Notes: generated by a model from the letters alone, not told the origin. Counted from the first letter of the stretch, positions 18,826-26,932 are shown. The stretch is DNA of 64,000 nucleotides from Clostridium paridis (GCF_016765615.1 NZ_JAESWA010000028.1:41681-105680); one strand, 5' to 3'. A program made the numbers and translations.

Positions 18826-18894
18826 AAAATGTATTATCCACTTAAAATTGGTTAAACTATTTTCGAACAGGGTTTATCCAAAAGGAGGAGAAAC

Positions 18895-19497
18895 ATGAAA
18901 AAATTATATTTATTTTCATTCTTCTTTTTAACCTTTTTCTTTTATTTAAGCGAAATTAGGGTATGTGCAATGGAAAGTATAACCGATACACAAAGCGCAA
19001 TCCCTATAAAAAAAGACATCTTACTTGGGGAGAGCAGAATATTAGCAGTTAATAATAACGAAGCTAAAGACTTATATAAGGAAAAAGAAGAAGTTGTTGA
19101 GGTTTTTTCTTATAATAGTAAAACTCTGTACATTACAAAAGAAGATATTGATTTGATGGCTATGGTAGTTTATGCAGAATCTAAAGGAGAACCCTTAGAA
19201 GGTAAAATTGCTGTAGCCTCAGTTATTCTTAACAGAGTAACTAATCCAAAGTTTCCTAGAACCATTGAAGGAGTCATAAAGCAAAAAAATGCCTTCTCTT
19301 GTGTCAAAGGCGGTACAATAAATGTTACACCTGATAAAGATTCTTATACTGCTGTTTATGAAGCAATAAGAGGAGTAGACCCTACAAATGATGCCTTGTT
19401 CTTCTATAATCCAGTTATTTCAACAAGTAATTGGATGAAAAATATAGAAAAGAAAAAAGTAAAAAATATAGGAAATCATGTCTTCTTTCGTATTTAA
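18895..19497 (+). CDS. SleB/CwlJ-type cell wall hydrolase
   Basis: A 200-residue exported enzyme. Residues 1-25 are a signal peptide or anchor, residues 26-85 a linker, and the remainder a Hydrolase_2 domain with the conserved MVVYAESKGEP (catalytic Glu), VASVILNRV, FSCVKGG and the C-terminal IGNHVFF. Such domains act as lytic transglycosylases on spore cortex muramic-lactam peptidoglycan (SleB, CwlJ) or on vegetative wall. No peptidoglycan-binding domain is present, unlike full SleB. AAAGGAGG precedes the ATG. The spore link is by family; a vegetative role is possible. Confidence 0.9.
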   Translation: MKKLYLFSFFFLTFFFYLSEIRVCAMESITDTQSAIPIKKDILLGESRILAVNNNEAKDLYKEKEEVVEVFSYNSKTLYITKEDIDLMAMVVYAESKGEPLEGKIAVASVILNRVTNPKFPRTIEGVIKQKNAFSCVKGGTINVTPDKDSYTAVYEAIRGVDPTNDALFFYNPVISTSNWMKNIEKKKVKNIGNHVFFRI

Positions 19498-19540
19498 GAA
19501 TAGAGGTGAAAAAGCATTATACTTTTTCACCTCTATTCTT
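19496..19540. terminator. Bidirectional terminator between sleB-like gene and trx operon
   Basis: Perfect 19-pair stem AAGAATAGAGGTGAAAAAG / CTTTTTCACCTCTATTCTT with a seven-base loop. It overlaps the stop codons of both converging genes. Confidence 0.95.
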
Positions 19541-20399
19541 ATTTTATCTTATCTAAATAAGAAACTGCACTTAAAGCAGCTATTAAGCCTTCTCCAGCAG
19601 CTTTTATGTATTGGTAAGGCTTACCAACACAGTCTCCTGCAGCAAAACAACCTTTTAAATTAGTGCTCATAGTTCTATCTACATAGATATGATCCTCTTC
19701 AATTTTAAGTCCTGGAACTAATTGTGCTGGTGAAATAGAATCTCTTAAAAAGAATATCCCATCAACAGTTACTTCTGATTTCTTTAATTGAAGGTTTGTA
19801 ACAGATCCGTCTCCAATAACTCTTTCAGGAATATCCTCAATAACTTCTATTGAGGAATTTATATTATATTCTCCCTTATACATGGGAATATAATATACTT
19901 TAGACGCCAATTCTGATACATAGTTAGCTTCCTCTTCGCCTTCTGAATTATATCCGATTATTGCAACATCTTTTCCCTTATATAAAGGAGCATCACAAGT
20001 TGCACAGTATCCAACACCTTTTCCTAAGAAAGTCTCTTCTCCCTCAATAGGTCTTGAAAATTCAACTCCAGTAGCTAGGATTACTGTTGTAGCTTCATAT
20101 ATTTTATCATTTACCATAAGTGAATAATATTCACCCATAGCATACACATTATTTACTCTTTCATAAGTAATTTCTATTCCCATTTCATCAATATGCTTCT
20201 GAAATGCATCCTTAAGATCTACACCTTTAACTCCTGGCAATCCTAAATAATTATTTACCTTTGGTGCTTTGATTAGTTTAGTACTTAATTCCTTATTACC
20301 AAAAATAATATATTTCTTGTTACGTATTTTAGCATTAATCGCGGCTGATAACCCAGCTGGTCCTGAGCCTATAATTGCAATATCGTACCTTTCACTCAT
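19539..20399 (-). CDS. trxB: Thioredoxin reductase-like flavoprotein lacking the NADPH motif
   Basis: A 286-residue flavoprotein encoded 13 bases after trxA. The FAD site IIGSGPAGLSAA is near the start, the redox pair is CATC (Cys132, Cys135), and GCFAAGDC closes the FAD fold. The pyridine-nucleotide domain is degenerate: where NADPH-dependent enzymes have GGGNSA and HRRxxxR, this reads GYNSEGEEEAN and IPMYKGEYN. That loss and the short length match the ferredoxin-dependent flavin thioredoxin reductases described from clostridia. The start is ATG 20399 (GAGGTG before it). It should reduce the neighbouring thioredoxin; the electron donor is inferred. Confidence 0.88.
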   Translation of the reverse strand: MSERYDIAIIGSGPAGLSAAINAKIRNKKYIIFGNKELSTKLIKAPKVNNYLGLPGVKGVDLKDAFQKHIDEMGIEITYERVNNVYAMGEYYSLMVNDKIYEATTVILATGVEFSRPIEGEETFLGKGVGYCATCDAPLYKGKDVAIIGYNSEGEEEANYVSELASKVYYIPMYKGEYNINSSIEVIEDIPERVIGDGSVTNLQLKKSEVTVDGIFFLRDSISPAQLVPGLKIEEDHIYVDRTMSTNLKGCFAAGDCVGKPYQYIKAAGEGLIAALSAVSYLDKIK

Positions 20400-20412
20400 A
20401 TTACACCTCAAA

Positions 20413-20724
20413 TTATAAATGTTTTCTAATTAATGCTTCTATTTCTTCCTTTGGTCTAAATCCTACTAATGTATCTACAACTTCTCCAGCTTTAAATATC
20501 TTTAGTGTTGGAATTGATGCTATTTTAAATTCATTTGCAATAGCAGGATTTTTATCCACATCAACCTTAGCAAATTTAACTTCTGTAATTTCTTTTGAAA
20601 GTGCTTCTACAATAGGTGCAATCATTTTACAAGGCGCACACCATGTAGCCCAAAAATCAATCAATACTACTCCATCATAGTTTCTTACTTCATTATCAAA
20701 ATCTTTTTCTTCTAAGTGAATCAT
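20413..20724 (-). CDS. trxA: Thioredoxin
   Basis: A 103-residue cytoplasmic thiol-disulfide protein with DFWATWCAPCKMIAPI; the redox motif is WCAPC, a natural variant of WCGPC, and the cis-proline stretch SIPTLKIF follows. The start chosen is the second ATG (20724), seven bases after GGAGGT; the first ATG at 20730 is too close to it. Its reductase is encoded directly downstream in the same operon. The promoter upstream has perfect consensus hexamers and carries a CsoR/CstR-like palindrome near the transcript start. Confidence 0.97.
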   Translation of the reverse strand: MIHLEEKDFDNEVRNYDGVVLIDFWATWCAPCKMIAPIVEALSKEITEVKFAKVDVDKNPAIANEFKIASIPTLKIFKAGEVVDTLVGFRPKEEIEALIRKHL

Positions 20725-20741
20725 TTTCATACCTCCATGTT

Positions 20742-20758
20742 ATACCCCCTAAGGGTAT
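20742..20758. promoter_or_regulatory. CsoR/CstR-like operator upstream of trxA
   Basis: ATACCCCCTAAGGGTAT, arms ATACCC/GGGTAT around a five-base centre. Operators of the CsoR family (copper sensors, and persulfide sensors of the CstR type) have the form TACCCC-N-GGGGTA. It lies 13 bases downstream of the -10 hexamer of the trxA promoter and 17 bases before the start codon. No CsoR-family gene is in the window. Confidence 0.55.
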
Positions 20759-20771
20759 GTCGTTTTAATTA

Positions 20772-20800
20772 ATTATATGTTTACTTATATAATTTGTCAA
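20772..20800 (-). promoter_or_regulatory. Consensus sigma-A promoter of trxA-trxB
   Basis: On the minus strand TTGACA (20795-20800), a 17-base spacer, and TATAAT (20772-20777): identical to the consensus in both hexamers and spacing. Strong unregulated expression would be expected unless the palindrome just downstream is bound. Confidence 0.92.
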
Positions 20801-20802
20801 CA

Positions 20803-20829
20803 TTATATATAATGCAAAATTATATTACA
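20803..20829. repeat. Possible half copy of the 9306-9406 palindromic element
   Basis: ATATATAATGCAAAA followed by ATATTACAT resembles one arm (9380-9407, read on the minus strand) with one missing and one changed base. It abuts the iadA stop codon. The sequence is AT-rich, so coincidence is possible. Confidence 0.3.
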
Positions 20830-22008
20830 TTAAAAGCCTTCAAATGTTCCTTTTACTAATATCTTTCCATTTTCTTTCAATTTCTTGCCTTTTGCAAACA
20901 TTGTTATTATATTCAAGTTTTCTTTATCCAGTAAAAGTATATCTGCATCTTTTCCACTTTCAATTCTGCCTTTATAACTAAGCTTTAATACACGCGCCAC
21001 ATTAGATGTTACAACCTTTAGTGCCTTATCTAACTGTATCCCTTCTTTCAATACCGAATCCTTAAATTCTCTATATAAAGATGAGAGCGAACATATTCCA
21101 AGTCCTATCATTTCCCTTTTCTCATTAAACCTAGGCATACTTCCATTTCCATCTGAAGAGAAGGTAATTCTATCCTCTGGAACTCCAGACTCTAGCATTC
21201 TTTTCAAACCACTACTTGCCTTAACTTCAGTATCTTCTAAAAAATTAGGATCTGATGCAGTTGTCAAGTCTACATATCCACCTTTACTTGCATACTCAAT
21301 AGCTTTTAAGAAAAGTCTCTCATTTCTATTTACATGTGTAGGTAATAGCTGTGTTACTGGAATCTCTGAGCTTTCCACTAGTCTAAATAAGTATTCCATC
21401 ATTCTAGCTCCATCACCTAAATGTACATTCACTATACCTGCTTTTCCTGAAAGTAATCCTCCTACTCTAGCTTCAGCTACCACATTTAAAAACTCTTCAT
21501 ACGTAGGTTGTGAGCTTCTATTATCTGAAAGTGCAATTTCTCCAACTCCTATTACTTTATGCAAAAGCATAATATCACCTTTCACACTGTCAGTTAAGGT
21601 TCTAACCGGAATTTCATAAGAACCCGTATAACAATAGGTTGTTATTCCTTCTTCCTCTAATGCATAACACTTTGCAATTAGCCCTCTCATACCTCTGCAT
21701 ATTCCGTCTGTTCCTATACACCCTACTACAGTTGTAGTTCCAGCTTTCACAAACTCACTTAATGGTATTTCTGGAGTTCTAGTTCTAAACCCACCTTCTC
21801 CTCCTGCACCCATTATATGGACATGAGAGTCTATAAATCCAGGAATAGCTATGGTGTTTGTACCGTCAACGACATTAATATCTAGAAACTTATCTGGTAT
21901 ATCTATTTCATCATATATTCCTTCTATCTTATCATTTGCAAGTACAAGTGTTTTTTTCCCCAAGTATTCAGGGGAATATATCTCTGTATTTTTTATAATA
22001 GTAATCAT
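20830..22008 (-). CDS. iadA: Isoaspartyl dipeptidase (beta-aspartyl peptidase)
   Basis: A 392-residue amidohydrolase-superfamily enzyme that cleaves beta-aspartyl dipeptides arising from protein damage. Metal ligands are in PGFIDSHVHIMGAGGEGG, followed by the family signature FRTRTPEI, and GEIALSDNRS and the TFSSDGNGSMP aspartate loop. Length is right for IadA. It is 56 bases downstream of the TPR-protein gene with no clear terminator between them, so cotranscription is possible. The ribosome binding site is weak (GGAAGTGG). Confidence 0.92.
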   Translation of the reverse strand: MITIIKNTEIYSPEYLGKKTLVLANDKIEGIYDEIDIPDKFLDINVVDGTNTIAIPGFIDSHVHIMGAGGEGGFRTRTPEIPLSEFVKAGTTTVVGCIGTDGICRGMRGLIAKCYALEEEGITTYCYTGSYEIPVRTLTDSVKGDIMLLHKVIGVGEIALSDNRSSQPTYEEFLNVVAEARVGGLLSGKAGIVNVHLGDGARMMEYLFRLVESSEIPVTQLLPTHVNRNERLFLKAIEYASKGGYVDLTTASDPNFLEDTEVKASSGLKRMLESGVPEDRITFSSDGNGSMPRFNEKREMIGLGICSLSSLYREFKDSVLKEGIQLDKALKVVTSNVARVLKLSYKGRIESGKDADILLLDKENLNIITMFAKGKKLKENGKILVKGTFEGF

Positions 22009-22064
22009 TCTACCACTTCCTAATTAAATATAATAAGACTGTGGGAACTTTATTAAAGGTTCTC

Positions 22065-23279
22065 CTACTCTCCTAGTATTCCTTTAATATTAGAATTGTA
22101 ATACATTGAATTTTTATATGTACTTTTAATTACGTTAGCATATTTTACACTCTCATCTTTATTTATGTCTTTATTTAATATAGCCAATCTATAATTAACC
22201 TCTGCAGCATACTCACCTTTTTCATTTTCTTTAAGATAGTCTTTATATGCCTCAATAGCCTTATCCACTTGTTGATTACTTTCATAAGAAGTTGCTATTA
22301 GATATGAAATATGTTCTCTAAGATAGTTTCCTTCACTTACTTCGTAAGCTTTTTTATACTCACTAATAGCATTTACAAAATCTTTATTCTTAAAAAAGCC
22401 ATTTGCTTTATCATAAAAATATTTAATCCCATCTTTATCTAATAAATCTTTGCTTTCTAAGTATAATTTTCTTTGATTAGCATCTAGACTATCAATTTTT
22501 ACATCACGAATAAAATTAAGCATAGAATCATAATCTTTCTTATCTATGTATTGTTGTAATAAACTCCAATCTTTTGTAACTACTTCTTCTTTGGACTGGT
22601 TGTTTTCCTTTGCTGTAGTATCTTCTTTTACTTCAATTACTACATTGTTCTTTGGAGGTTCTTTTTTAGTAAATAGATTTTGTATTGGTGTTCTCAAAAA
22701 TATTACTATAGCTACTAATAAACCTATAGAACCCAAAACTGAAATTAGCTTTATAGGTAAATGTTTTTTCTCTCCAGTAAACAGAGCAATTTCCTGCTCT
22801 ATTTCTTTGATATATTTATTGTTTTTATCTTTTTCCTTTAGCTTCATTAAATAGAATTGTGCTTTTTCCCATTCTCCTAATTTAATATACGCTTTTGATC
22901 TAAGAACATTAACGTTAATAAAGTTAAAATCAGATGTGGCACAATCATCCAATATCTCAAGAGCCTCAACTATTTTAACGTCATTATATAGAGATAGAGC
23001 CTTCCTATACATTCCTTCTTTATCTGAGTCTAATTCTAATCCGTGTAAATATTTCTTTGCAATATCATCATTATTAAAATCCTTGCATATCCTCCAAGTT
23101 GCTTTAGCTCCTTGATAATCTCCCTGAATATATAATAAAAGCCCTTTTAAGTTAATTAAAGATGCATTTGATAAGCCTAATGACATTCCTTTTTCACAAA
23201 TGTTTAGAGCTTTTTCTAATTCGCCATTTGAGTAATAATACATTGCCTTATTATGCAACTTGTTTCCTTGGTTCTTCAT
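22065..23279 (-). CDS. TPR-repeat membrane protein
   Basis: A 404-residue protein with tetratricopeptide repeats on both sides of one membrane span. Residues 1-165 contain about four TPR helices pairs (AMYYYSNGELEKALNICEKG is typical), the span is at about 177-195 (KLISVLGSIGLLVAIVIFL), a polar linker follows to 240, then further TPRs to the end, including VDKAIEAYKDYLKENEKGEY. TPRs bind partner proteins; the partner is unknown. GGGTGGA lies before the ATG. It sits between hom and iadA without functional link to either that I can see. Confidence 0.85.
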   Translation of the reverse strand: MKNQGNKLHNKAMYYYSNGELEKALNICEKGMSLGLSNASLINLKGLLLYIQGDYQGAKATWRICKDFNNDDIAKKYLHGLELDSDKEGMYRKALSLYNDVKIVEALEILDDCATSDFNFINVNVLRSKAYIKLGEWEKAQFYLMKLKEKDKNNKYIKEIEQEIALFTGEKKHLPIKLISVLGSIGLLVAIVIFLRTPIQNLFTKKEPPKNNVVIEVKEDTTAKENNQSKEEVVTKDWSLLQQYIDKKDYDSMLNFIRDVKIDSLDANQRKLYLESKDLLDKDGIKYFYDKANGFFKNKDFVNAISEYKKAYEVSEGNYLREHISYLIATSYESNQQVDKAIEAYKDYLKENEKGEYAAEVNYRLAILNKDINKDESVKYANVIKSTYKNSMYYNSNIKGILGE

Positions 23280-23374
23280 ATTGTATCCACCCTTTAATAT
23301 AGTATAAAAAAATTATACCATAAATTCAGTATGTAGCTATCTATTTATACCATCCTAACTAGCATTACTAAAAA

Positions 23375-23399
23375 AGAGAAGTTCATTCAAGAACTTCCC
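23375..23399 (-). terminator. Terminator after hom
   Basis: On the minus strand AAGGGAAGTTC / GAACTTCTCTT with a six-base loop, running into TTTTTT. It starts directly at the hom stop. Confidence 0.88.
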
Positions 23400-24692
23400 T
23401 TAACTATTAAAACTTTCTATTCTAAGTAAATTATCTACACTTTCTAGAGCCTGTAGCTCCTTTATCTGTTCAAGTGCATTCATTAAATCACCTTCATTTG
23501 TATGATGTGTTACTATAACCAATGTTGCATTATCTTTTTCGCGTCCTCTTTGTATTATTGATTTCATACTTACGTTATGCTTTCCGAAAATAGTTGTTAT
23601 TTCCCCTAATACACCTGGTCTGTCAGTAACAGTGATTCTTAGATAATATCTACGGTTTATTTTTGATATAGGCTTTATATCCCTTTTCCACAAATTGTTT
23701 TTAACTGCGGAATAGTTTTCTAAATTACCTTCATTTCTAAGTACTGAGAGAATGTCTCCCACCACAGCAGAGCCAGTAGGTAAATCTCCCGCTCCTCTTC
23801 CATAAAGCATCAATTCTCCAACTGCATTTCCTTTTACAAATATAGCATTGAAAGAATCATGTACATTGGCTAAAGGATGTGTCTTTGGAATTAATGTTGG
23901 ATGAACTCTTAATTCTAATTCATTTCCCTCATCCTTTGCTATAGCTAATAATTTAATAACAAAACCTAGTTCTCTTGCAAAATTAATATCTGTAGAATTA
24001 ATCTTTGTTATACCTTCTCTATATACTTGGTCAAAATTTACTTTTGCCCCAAAAGCTAATGAAGATAATATTCCTAATTTATATGCAGCATCATATCCTT
24101 CAACATCCGAAGTTGGGTCAGCTTCAGCATAACCTTTTTCTTGAGCTTCCTTTAGAGCTGTTTCAAAATCTAAATTCTCCAGCTCCATTTTTGATAATAT
24201 GTAGTTTGTAGTACCATTTACAATCCCATATAATTGCTCTATTTTATTTGCTGCAAGACTTTCATTCACCCCTTGAATAATTGGAATACCACCTGCAACT
24301 GAAGCTTCATAATAGAACATCACTCCAAATCTATCTGCTGCTTCAAAAAGTTCATCCCCTTCAGTAGCTAATACCATTTTATTAGCAGTAACTACATGTT
24401 TCTTCTGTTTCATGGCTTCCAACATATATTCTTTTGCAGGATTCACTCCACCCATAAGTTCAACAATAATTTTTATTTCATCATTTTGAATTATCTCTTC
24501 ATAATTAGTGGTAAGAAGACTTTCTGGAATATCTACTCCTCTAGCTTTATTTTTGTCCCTAACTAATATTTTTGCTATTTCAACATCATAACCTGAACGT
24601 TTTCTTATTTCTTCGCCATTCTCATTTATTATTTTCCATACTCCTCTACCAACGTTCCCTAAACCCAATAAGGCTATTTTAATTTTTTTCAT
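23400..24692 (-). CDS. hom: Homoserine dehydrogenase
   Basis: A 430-residue enzyme reducing aspartate semialdehyde to homoserine, the branch to threonine and methionine. It has the nucleotide fold ALLGLGNVGRGVW, the conserved ASVAGGIPII and GTTNYIL segments, the catalytic-lysine region, and a C-terminal ACT domain from about residue 350 (RITVTDRPGVLGEITTIFGK) for feedback by threonine. Length is normal. AAGGAGG precedes the ATG. It is probably a single-gene transcript; no T-box or other leader is visible in the 240 bases upstream. Confidence 0.96.
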   Translation of the reverse strand: MKKIKIALLGLGNVGRGVWKIINENGEEIRKRSGYDVEIAKILVRDKNKARGVDIPESLLTTNYEEIIQNDEIKIIVELMGGVNPAKEYMLEAMKQKKHVVTANKMVLATEGDELFEAADRFGVMFYYEASVAGGIPIIQGVNESLAANKIEQLYGIVNGTTNYILSKMELENLDFETALKEAQEKGYAEADPTSDVEGYDAAYKLGILSSLAFGAKVNFDQVYREGITKINSTDINFARELGFVIKLLAIAKDEGNELELRVHPTLIPKTHPLANVHDSFNAIFVKGNAVGELMLYGRGAGDLPTGSAVVGDILSVLRNEGNLENYSAVKNNLWKRDIKPISKINRRYYLRITVTDRPGVLGEITTIFGKHNVSMKSIIQRGREKDNATLVIVTHHTNEGDLMNALEQIKELQALESVDNLLRIESFNS

Positions 24693-24870
24693 TTAAAGCC
24701 CCCTCCTTATCATATTTAAATCCCCAATTATCTTACTTCAATTTATCATATTCTTATTATATATTTATTAAGTTAAAAATTCTATAAAAATTTTATGTTT
24801 TTATTAACTATTAATTATTATTTCATTCAATTCCTTTATCATTCGTTAATTCAATTTGAAGCAAAAAAAA

Positions 24871-24891
24871 GAGAGGTGAATTTCACCTCTC
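24871..24891 (-). terminator. Terminator after ptsI
   Basis: GAGAGGTGAATTTCACCTCTC, a perfect ten-pair stem; on the minus strand it is followed by TTTTTTTT. It lies 43 bases past the ptsI stop. Confidence 0.93.
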
Positions 24892-24934
24892 AAAATGCAT
24901 TTTGGTTTAGAGCGTTTTGTTATCTCTCTATATT

Positions 24935-26551
24935 CTATTGCTCCATTATTATCTTCTTAGCGTTAAGTATAGATGATGCACTCATTGAGAATTCATCTAA
25001 TCCATATTCTACAAGTGTTGGTATAGCTGTTTCGTCTCCAGCCATCTCTCCACACATTCCAACCCATTTTCCATGCTTATGAGCACCATCGATTGTCATC
25101 TTTATTAATCTTAATACTGCTGGATGCATTGGGTTATATAAATATGATACTTTTTCACTCATTCTATCAGCTGCTAAAGTATATTGAATTAAGTCGTTAG
25201 TTCCAATTGAGAAGAAGTCTACATGTTTAGCTAATTCATCAGCATAAACAGCAGCTGCTGGAATTTCAACCATTATTCCCCATTGAATTTCTTCTGAGTA
25301 TTCTTTACCTTCTGCTCTTAATTCTGCTTTACATTCTTCAACTACTTCTTTAGCTTGATTAAATTCTTCTAATCCTGAAATCATTGGGAACATTACTGCT
25401 AGCTTTCCGTGGATAGATGCTCTTAATAATGCTCTTAATTGAACCTTGAATAATTCTTTTCTATCTAAACAAAGTCTTATTGCTCTATATCCTAAGAATG
25501 GATTCATTTCTTGTGGTAATGGTAGATAAGGTAGAGTTTTATCTCCTCCAATATCTAATGTTCTTATTACAACTTGTTTTCCTTCCATCTTTTGAAGAAC
25601 ATATCTATATGAATCATATTGCTCATCTTCAGTTGGTGCACTATCTCTATCCATGTATAAGAATTCTGTTCTGAATAATCCAACACCATCTCCACCATTA
25701 GCTAATACTTGGTTTACATCTTCTGGCTTTCCGATGTTTCCACATACTTCAACTCTCTTACCATCTTTAGTAACTGTCTTAACATCAATTAATTTCTTTA
25801 ATTCTTCTTGTTCTTTAATGAATGATTCTCTTTTTGCTTTATATTCATTAACAACTTCTTCTGATGGATTAATTATAACTTCACCTTTGATACCATCTAC
25901 TATAACAAAATCTCCATTTTGTACTGTAGCTGTTATATCACCTAATCCAACAACTGCAGGAATCTCTAATGTTCTTGCCATGATAGCAGAGTGTGACGTT
26001 CTTCCACCAATATTAGTTAAGAATGCAATAACCTTGCTTCTATCTAATTGAGCTGTATCTGAAGGTGTTAAGTCGTGAGCAATTACTATTGTATTTTCTT
26101 CAGTAATTGAGAATGCATCTCCGCCTTTACCTGCTAAGTTTAATATAATTCTCTTAGAAACGTCTTTAATATCAGCTGCTCTTTCTCTCATATATTCGTC
26201 ATCCATAGATTCGAATATCATTACGAAAGTGTTTGTAACGCCTTCAACAGCCTTCATTGCATTTATTTTAGTGTTTTCAATTTCCATTTCCATTTGACCT
26301 GTAAATTCTGGATCATCAAGAAGTGTAATATGAGCTTCAAAAACTTCTGCTTTTTCAGCACCCATTTCTTTAACTGCTTTTTCTTTTATTTTTTTCAATT
26401 GCTCTCTTGATGCGTCTAACGCATTATGTAGCTTTTGTTTTTCTTCTACTATATCATTTACCTTTTGGTCAGTTATAACAATTTCTTCGTGTTCTTGTAT
26501 AAATGCCTTGCCTATTGCGTAGCCTTTTGAAGCTGCAATTCCTTTTTTCAT
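24935..26551 (-). CDS. ptsI: PTS enzyme I (phosphoenolpyruvate-protein phosphotransferase)
   Basis: A 538-residue cytoplasmic enzyme that passes phosphate from PEP to HPr and so powers all PTS sugar uptake. The phospho-accepting His187 is in GGRTSHSAIMARTLEIPAVVG; the PEP-binding region holds FRTEFLYMDR, MFPMISG and FFSIGTNDLIQYTLAADR. Length is slightly short of the 570 typical but domains are complete. It is monocistronic with no ptsH beside it. The divergent neighbour carries an HPr-like domain fused to a transcription activator, which suggests a regulatory link through phosphotransfer. Confidence 0.96.
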   Translation of the reverse strand: MKKGIAASKGYAIGKAFIQEHEEIVITDQKVNDIVEEKQKLHNALDASREQLKKIKEKAVKEMGAEKAEVFEAHITLLDDPEFTGQMEMEIENTKINAMKAVEGVTNTFVMIFESMDDEYMRERAADIKDVSKRIILNLAGKGGDAFSITEENTIVIAHDLTPSDTAQLDRSKVIAFLTNIGGRTSHSAIMARTLEIPAVVGLGDITATVQNGDFVIVDGIKGEVIINPSEEVVNEYKAKRESFIKEQEELKKLIDVKTVTKDGKRVEVCGNIGKPEDVNQVLANGGDGVGLFRTEFLYMDRDSAPTEDEQYDSYRYVLQKMEGKQVVIRTLDIGGDKTLPYLPLPQEMNPFLGYRAIRLCLDRKELFKVQLRALLRASIHGKLAVMFPMISGLEEFNQAKEVVEECKAELRAEGKEYSEEIQWGIMVEIPAAAVYADELAKHVDFFSIGTNDLIQYTLAADRMSEKVSYLYNPMHPAVLRLIKMTIDGAHKHGKWVGMCGEMAGDETAIPTLVEYGLDEFSMSASSILNAKKIIMEQ

Positions 26552-26624
26552 TACTAGAATCCTCCTTATTCAAATAAGCCTAAACTTATAATTAGTTCTA
26601 AACAAAATATTCAATATAATATAT

Positions 26625-26647
26625 AGCAAGTCTCATGCCAACTTGCT
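26625..26647 (-). promoter_or_regulatory. Leader hairpin of ptsI
   Basis: AGCAAGT / ACTTGCT, seven pairs around a nine-base loop, about 15-40 bases into the predicted ptsI transcript. No U-tract follows, so it is not a terminator; it may stabilise the mRNA or bind a regulator. Confidence 0.45.
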
Positions 26648-26668
26648 TATTTTAACTCAATCGGATAT

Positions 26669-26698
26669 ATTATATCATAAAAAATAAAAATATAGCAA
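26669..26698 (-). promoter_or_regulatory. Probable sigma-A promoter of ptsI
   Basis: On the minus strand TTGCTA (26693-26698), 18-base spacer, TATAAT (26669-26674) with an extended -10 TGA just before it. Confidence 0.7.
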
Positions 26699-26840
26699 AT
26701 GAAAAGGTTTATTTAAATTAATTTAATTTTAATTTTTCCAGAGTATGTTAAAAAATTTTAACTCACATTTACCTAATATTATTATATGCGCTATTTTCTA
26801 TAATATTATTGATAAAATGTATCAATATTCATCTAAAACA

Positions 26841-26868
26841 TTGATATATTCAGTATTTATGATAAAAT
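26841..26868 (+). promoter_or_regulatory. Probable sigma-A promoter of the HPr-domain regulator gene
   Basis: TTGATA (26841-26846), 16-base spacer, TAAAAT (26863-26868). Transcription would start near 26875, exactly at the first of the two tandem palindromes. Confidence 0.6.
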
Positions 26869-26875
26869 ATAAACG

Positions 26876-26920
26876 TTGATACTTTTTATCAAGCACATTT
26901 TTTTTGATACTTTTTATCAA
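26876..26920 (+). promoter_or_regulatory. Two identical 17-base palindromes in the regulator leader
   Basis: TTGATACTTTTTATCAA occurs at 26876-26892 and again at 26904-26920, 28 bases apart start to start, each with six-base arms around CTTTT. They lie between the predicted transcript start and the ribosome binding site AGGGAGG. Either they are tandem operator sites, perhaps for the encoded protein itself, or twin small hairpins in the mRNA that bind a protein. Confidence 0.6.
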
Positions 26921-26932
26921 AGGGAGGATTTT

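Larger units (their letters stand above)
26552..26932. other. Intergenic region between ptsI and the HPr-domain regulator
   Basis: A 381-base AT-rich divergent control region without a gene. It holds the ptsI promoter and leader hairpin on one side and, on the other, a sigma-A-like promoter with two identical 17-base palindromes in the leader of the regulator gene. A looser related motif, ATCAATATTC with CATTGATATATT, occurs at about 26821-26850. No -24/-12 promoter was seen. Confidence 0.7.

Noticed and set aside
18826..18894. c-di-AMP riboswitch before the SleB-like gene, as in other Firmicutes
   Set aside because: The gap is only 69 bases, too short for that riboswitch, and its conserved segments are not seen.
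24693..24934. Region near hom checked for a T-box or threonine-type leader
   Set aside because: No specifier-like or antiterminator sequence is present; the hairpin at 24871-24891 is the ptsI terminator.
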